64,000 nt of DNA from Saururus chinensis (Eukaryota; Streptophyta; Magnoliopsida; Piperales; Saururaceae): the NCBI GenBank assembly GCA_035235625.1, contig CP141146.1, positions 23,306,501 to 23,370,500 on the forward strand, given 5' to 3'. This document shows positions 59,087 through 64,000 of the stretch, one piece after another. Both the position numbers and the translations under genes were made by a program. Within the stretch, counting starts at the first letter, position 1; every line of letters begins with the position of its first letter. Below the pieces are notes generated by a model. The model was not told where the DNA came from. It did no database searches and was given only the letters and a program-made list of their open reading frames with translations.

Positions 59087-62000
59087 TTCACACCCGCACA
59101 CACCCTCCCTTGACCCAAACCCAATCTAAGATGGTGAGGAGACTAACCCAAAAAGATTTTTATTGAAATACACAGCATATGACCTTTGTGCAAAAGTAGA
59201 TAATGAAGGAAAAAATTGATAAAGATTATGTCTCACTTAGTCATAATCACACCCACATCAACAAATAAAGCAAATGGTCATATACAGTAAGGCTACATCA
59301 ACTCTAAAGCCAACACCGCCACATGACTATCCAAAGCATATGAGAAATTAATATCCATCTAATTGACCTAGCAGATCACTACATTTCTCTTAAAACTAGT
59401 ACTTTCTGCAAGTAAGAATTAAAGTTCTACCATCTTTGCACATGATTTTTTACATAAGCGAAAACAATTAAAACTTAATTATTCACTCATTCTCATTTTC
59501 GAATTATCAATCAATCAACCATCAATTAATCTATACATAGACACAACAATTTACATGGAAAAACCCAAAATTCAAGGTAAAAAACTACAACAGTTCCAAA
59601 GGAACCAAATCAATGCACTAAAACAAAAATTTTACATGGACATAAGCAAACCACCAACCTTTTTTAGACTCAAACACAAGCTCCTCTTGTTTAGATCATT
59701 ATTGCTGGTCATCAAGTCTTCTCCAAGCACTTGAAACTTTCTCCTTATTTTGTTTCTATCTACTTCTAAGATTCAACAATCTCCTATTGTTGTCTTGACT
59801 TTATTCTTATTGAATTTTTCAATCTTCTATTTAATACTTAATACAACTCCTCTTTAATGCTTTGTGTATTAGTTTCTTCAGTTATGGATTGTCTTTTTGA
59901 ATTCACTATAGAACTTTAATACAAAGCTCAAGTTAATTCTCCTTTGGAAAACAATGATCAAAGCTGTAAAATCTCTTTTCTCTTCTAGGTTTTTCTCTCT
60001 CCAATTTCATGATTTCATAACCCTTATATAGTCCAATAAGTCAGTTTAAGACTTGTAGTCAAAGAAAGAATGAAATAGAAACTAGAATGTCTTAATTTAG
60101 GTAATTTGTTCTTGAAACAATCAATCGTTTGAAACAACAATTGATTGGTCACTATTTTTAATGTGCACAATTCTTCAATCAATCAATTGAGCGAGAACCA
60201 TCGATTGATGACTCTCAGTTTTGTTTTGCATAGAGCTGAATCATCAGGTGATCGCTCATTTATCAGAGATTGATGGATTCATCAGTCTTCGAAAATTATT
60301 TTCTGGTGATCGATTGTTCTGTTCAATAGCCGTATGCTACTATCGATCACTTTGACTAATAATTTACATTCTTGCCCTTTTTACCTTAAAACCTTTCGAA
60401 ACCTCTATAATCACTTCTTAACCTTGTCCAAGTGATTTACGCATGTCAATGTGCTCTGGATATGATTCAAAATCCTTCACATTTTTCAGTCTTTCACCTT
60501 GATCAACAAGAACACGTTTGCTCCTATTTTTCAACTTTATCAATTCCAAATCCAACTTAACCACAACAACTTCAAATCAGACTCTAATACATAGCATACA
60601 TATGGTTTCATGACATAATTTTTACAAAGAAATTAGCCAACAAACTAGTCATATGATTCATATGCTCTTACCGTATCAAACAAAGTCAAGTCTAACATCA
60701 ACATAATACATAGCATAAGTCTAAAATAACCCAAACATTGAGTCCCCCTCTCATGGCGCATATCGATACTCAAGCTCAACATTTAATCCACCTGGAGCAC
60801 CTGCATGATATAGCATAGAGCCCCAAAACAAATCCACAAAACAAAGAGGTGTACATAGCTTAGTAAGGGCTTTAAAATGAAACATAAGCTCATGACAACA
60901 CCACATGCATTCTTCCTATATAAATCACTTTAAACATGCATCACATATCTATTATCTACTCCTATATATCATGAGTTAAAGCACATTTTATAATCACATT
61001 CACATCACCAATGCATCGTAAGGTAAATCACATTCCCTAATCACATTTATACCACATGTGCATCATAGGCTCATTCATATTTCATAATACATGTACAACC
61101 TGTGCAATTATTTAAGACTTATAGTTCATCCACATCATCCATAAATCAAGTATCAACATTCACATACACCCTCCATAATCAATTGTATCAAACCACATTC
61201 CATGTTGCACGTTCAAATGTAATAATTTCCTATGCATCTTGTGTAAACATAAGCATCATTGTTCCTACACAACCTATTCCAATGAGCATTATAATTTATA
61301 CACATGCATATATGACATGGTGAATGTCTCATAATAGAGAAAACAACCCTACTTATCCGGGCCGAAGCACTAGCGGACTTGCTCACCTTGAAAATCCTAA
61401 AAGGAAGTACAAATTCCTTGAAAGGAAAACTAGGGTAGTTTGGGTAAATTCTTAACGAGAAAATTACCCCTTGGTAAGATGGCGCACACGAAAAAACCAG
61501 CATGGATTCTTAGGTAAAAAAAGACTCATCAATTTAACTCATTATGGCATTCCACTCTTCTCACTCGAAGAGGAAATCTTCGAATGAACGTAAAGCCCCA
61601 TCCTTTTGGACGTAAAATTGATTCAATAAACTTCTGATGCAGCTAATCCAAAAAACTACGACATCAAATTAATTAATTACAATTAAACATGAGTAATCTT
61701 TGCTTACAAGAAATTCTCATAATGCATGCGACATGCTACATAGGTGAGCATGTTTAGTGGATGCAAGCATAGGTAAACATACCCTAATCAATCTTAAATG
61801 TATGAAACATGATCCAATTGTGACAAATAAAAGTCATATTAACCGAGTAAGAAATACATTCATGGATATGCTCTTAATTGAGCGAAAAAAAATTGAAAAA
61901 AGGCTCATTTGTAATTAAATTGACATGTGCAAGAATTCATATCCTCTCATGATCATATGCTACTAGAGTAGTCATGAAATAAAGAGGAAGAAATAACCAA

Positions 62001-63025
62001 AATATGGATTTAAATCAAGTAGAGCAACATACTAAACTTAAACATGCATAGTCATCTTCTTACCTAGACTATAAATACATCCAAGGAAGGTTCATATGCA
62101 ATTAAGGTGACATATACAAGTATTCCTAGCTTATCATGGTCATAATTTACTCGAATTATGTGAAAGTAAGAAGGAATGATCAAAATTCACTAAGATACAC
62201 TTAAACCCAAAATCTTGTATAGTTATTCGAATGCCCATGCAGGCCATTTGAATGTTAACATGCTGGTTCATATTTCCTATATTGCAGTTCGAACGAGCTA
62301 GATGGCTATTTGAATGGCAAAACCAATTCATTCTAGTTCATCTTCTTCCTCTCAAAAAACAAACCAAAATGATTCCAAAATTTAATATAAATTCCCAAAA
62401 TATCATAAAATATTATATAATCAATACCTATGCCTAAAACATGATGAATCAAACATTTTTCATACTTAAACATACAAAAACAACAATAAATCTCATATTT
62501 TTAAGAAATCACTATGACCCATAAAGATGCTTCAAAAACATAAGTAAACCCACAATCATGGTATTACAAGAAAGAAAACCACTTAAGGTAAAAATCCCTT
62601 ACATCTATTTAGCTTACGAATCCCTTGAATAGATTCTAACCTTAAGAAATCCTACCTACTAATTAGGGCTTTTGGTTAGTCCTAATCAAAACCTATCTAA
62701 TAGACTCAAATCAACATGAGAATGATAGATGAAAGACTTCCTTGGGTTAAAAATGAAAATCACATAGATTAGGGTTTCAAATTGGAATTAAAAAGATAAT
62801 ATTAATGGAATAAAGCTAAGAATCCAAATTGGAGAGGTGAAGGATGAGATGATTAAGATAAAAAAAATAAAAGAATTAATGTGTTAGTAGGGGAAAAGCT
62901 TATCTTAAGATGAGTTTCTCCTTTTGGGAATGAGGGTAGAGCTCTAGCCTCCCTCCTAATCTCAGCCCTTTCGAAATTGGGAATGAGCTAGTGTTTTTCC
63001 TTTTATAGTAAGTAGCTTGTGGGCT
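59087..63025 (+). mobile_element. LTR E of the TGTCATGCCC gypsy family, inverted relative to A-C
   Basis: Its reverse complement aligns with LTR A: AGCATATGACCTTTGTGCAAAAGTA (as complement), GGAGCACCTGCATGATATAG, AGCCCCAAAACAAA, AAGAGGTG...TTAGTAAGGGC, and a TTCGAA cluster at 62220-62300. The left edge CACACCCGCACACACCCTCC is a diverged LTR start. The right edge near 63025 lacks the last ~370 bp present in LTRs B and C. It is interrupted at 59341-60678 by a copia LTR. Confidence 0.75.
59341..60678 (-). mobile_element. SIRE-like copia solo LTR inside LTR E
   Basis: Homologous to 40919-42120 along its length, starting TGAGAAATTAATATCC and ending near TCTTACCGTATCA, so TG...CA ends fit. LTR E sequence matches LTR A up to CCAAAGCATA on the left and again from AACAAAGTC on the right. 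I could not find a convincing 5-bp TSD. GATCGATTG-type motifs lie at 60115-60350. Confidence 0.7.
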
Positions 63026-64000
63026 AAGAACATGTGTCGTCCCAAAGATCAAAATAATTAAATTATGGACAAAATTTCTCAATCACTTAGAGATGAGATG
63101 TTCCTTAGCTTTGCCTAACAAATATATCCTACAACAATCTAAGGTGCTCTTCCAAATTGATCCTTCAATGCTTGGATATCAAACTTCCTCACCCACATCA
63201 TCTTCATCTTCTATCAATAATTGGTAGGGTAGCATAGGGGTTATATGGGTAGTGAGCTTCTTCTCATTCTTCTTTAACCTAAGTTTTAAAGGATGATTTT
63301 TTGGGCACTTTTTTCAAGTATGGGAATCACTATGACATATGTCACACACTTCCATAATACTAGAACCTATTTTCCTTTCTTTCGCTTTTGACCTAGGTGG
63401 GGTGGGCACTATCTTAGGGTATTTGTCACTTTCTTTAGCCTTCACAAAGATAGTACATTTTTTTAAGGGGATAGTCGAAGAAATCCTAAAACCTAAATCT
63501 ATCTTGTTGGTTTACCAATTATCAACATGGTCTCCAACTTTTTCCCACGCTTCAATTTATCTAATTTCTCTTTAGAGGACACAAGTTCTCTGTTTAGAGC
63601 ACTAAACATTTTGTTTTTCATTCCCAAGGTCATTCTTAAGGTAACTTGCTTCTCTATCAAGTTAGATGTTCAACTCCACTAACCCATTTGCCTCTTAAGA
63701 AGACAAGACTAACTGATTATCTTTCTATTTTAACTCTCTCTCAATGTTTTTAGTTTTCCTAGTTGAAAGTAAGAATTGTTAGAGGAACCCTTTATACTCA
63801 TCAAAATCAAAGTCAAACTTTGAGTTCTCTTTTAGAGAAGTGGACTCATAAGACTCTTTACTATGACTATCTTCCTTCACACTTGTATGGAAAACAATGT
63901 AGTTACATATTTCATCTATATTAGAAGAACTCTCAACAGAGTAACTTAGTTGAAGCACCTTTCCCTTTTTTCTTATTATGGAATCCCTTTGATTTTATAG
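63026..64000 (-). pseudogene. SIRE-like copia gag with CCHC knuckle, partial
   Basis: Minus strand, entering at the window end. It has acidic and Lys-rich segments and a gag signature near 63600-63480 (LNRELVSSKEKLDKLKRGKK then METMLIIGKP-like). Next come FVKAKESDKYPKIVP (near 63460-63410) and a zinc knuckle MEVCDICHSDSHT, stop, KKCPK (near 63355-63300) with C-x2-C-x4-H-x4-C spacing intact. Several TGA/TAG stops break it. It resembles the gag at 39650-40729 but is a different, more decayed copy. LTR E cuts it at about 63026. Confidence 0.7.

Overview
This is a transposon-dense stretch of a flowering-plant nuclear genome. It is AT-rich, has intron-bearing genes with GT/AG sites, and carries Tekay/Del-like and SIRE-like LTR retrotransposons, CACTA, Mutator-like (MULE) and hAT-like elements. 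Fragments of a plastid-division FtsZ2 gene and of a G-type lectin receptor kinase point to a land plant, probably an angiosperm. I see no intact host gene, tRNA, rRNA or CRISPR. Almost every coding region is a decayed transposon gene.

Layout. 1-2757: LTR of a Tekay-like element, minus orientation, cut by the window start. It sits in a Kaonashi-type MULE (2758-13305) that has a broken mudrA transposase gene on + and, facing it, a DUF1985/Ulp1-peptidase gene on -, with a ~300-360 bp tandem repeat in the latter's first intron. 13557-14045: FtsZ2 pseudogene exons. 14874-17096: a non-autonomous MULE with ~385 bp TIRs related to the Kaonashi element's TIR and a 10-bp target-site duplication (TSD). 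17640-27252: a CACTA element whose TNP2 gene (-) is split by a 3.6 kb solo LTR with TSD ATTGG; its 5' flank holds a 273 bp hAT-like element. 27253-29223: AT-rich, with a possible Helitron end. 29224-39644: several LTRs of one Tekay-like family, including a nest proven by TSDs (C inside B), with a hAT-like element carrying a lectin-kinase gene fragment inside C. 39645-42120: 5' LTR and gag of a SIRE-like copia element (-).

43400-47950: a second, decayed Kaonashi-type MULE, inverted relative to the first. 48690-50440: copia and gypsy LTR pieces leading to a SIRE-like polypurine tract. 50440-56955: a 6.5 kb non-autonomous CACTA element with perfect 13-bp TIRs and TSD AGA, built of AGCGACG hairpin units, a G-rich minisatellite and CT-tract cassettes in a higher-order array. 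57278-58780: copia LTR. 59087-63025: another Tekay-family LTR (-), itself interrupted by a copia solo LTR. 63026-64000: SIRE-like gag (-).

How the parts relate. The window records successive insertions. The two MULEs show the same convergent transposase plus Ulp1 design, and the non-autonomous MULE shares the first one's terminal sequence, so it was probably mobilised by that family. The most unusual object is the 50440-56955 CACTA element; the most informative host traces are the FtsZ2 and lectin-kinase fragments.
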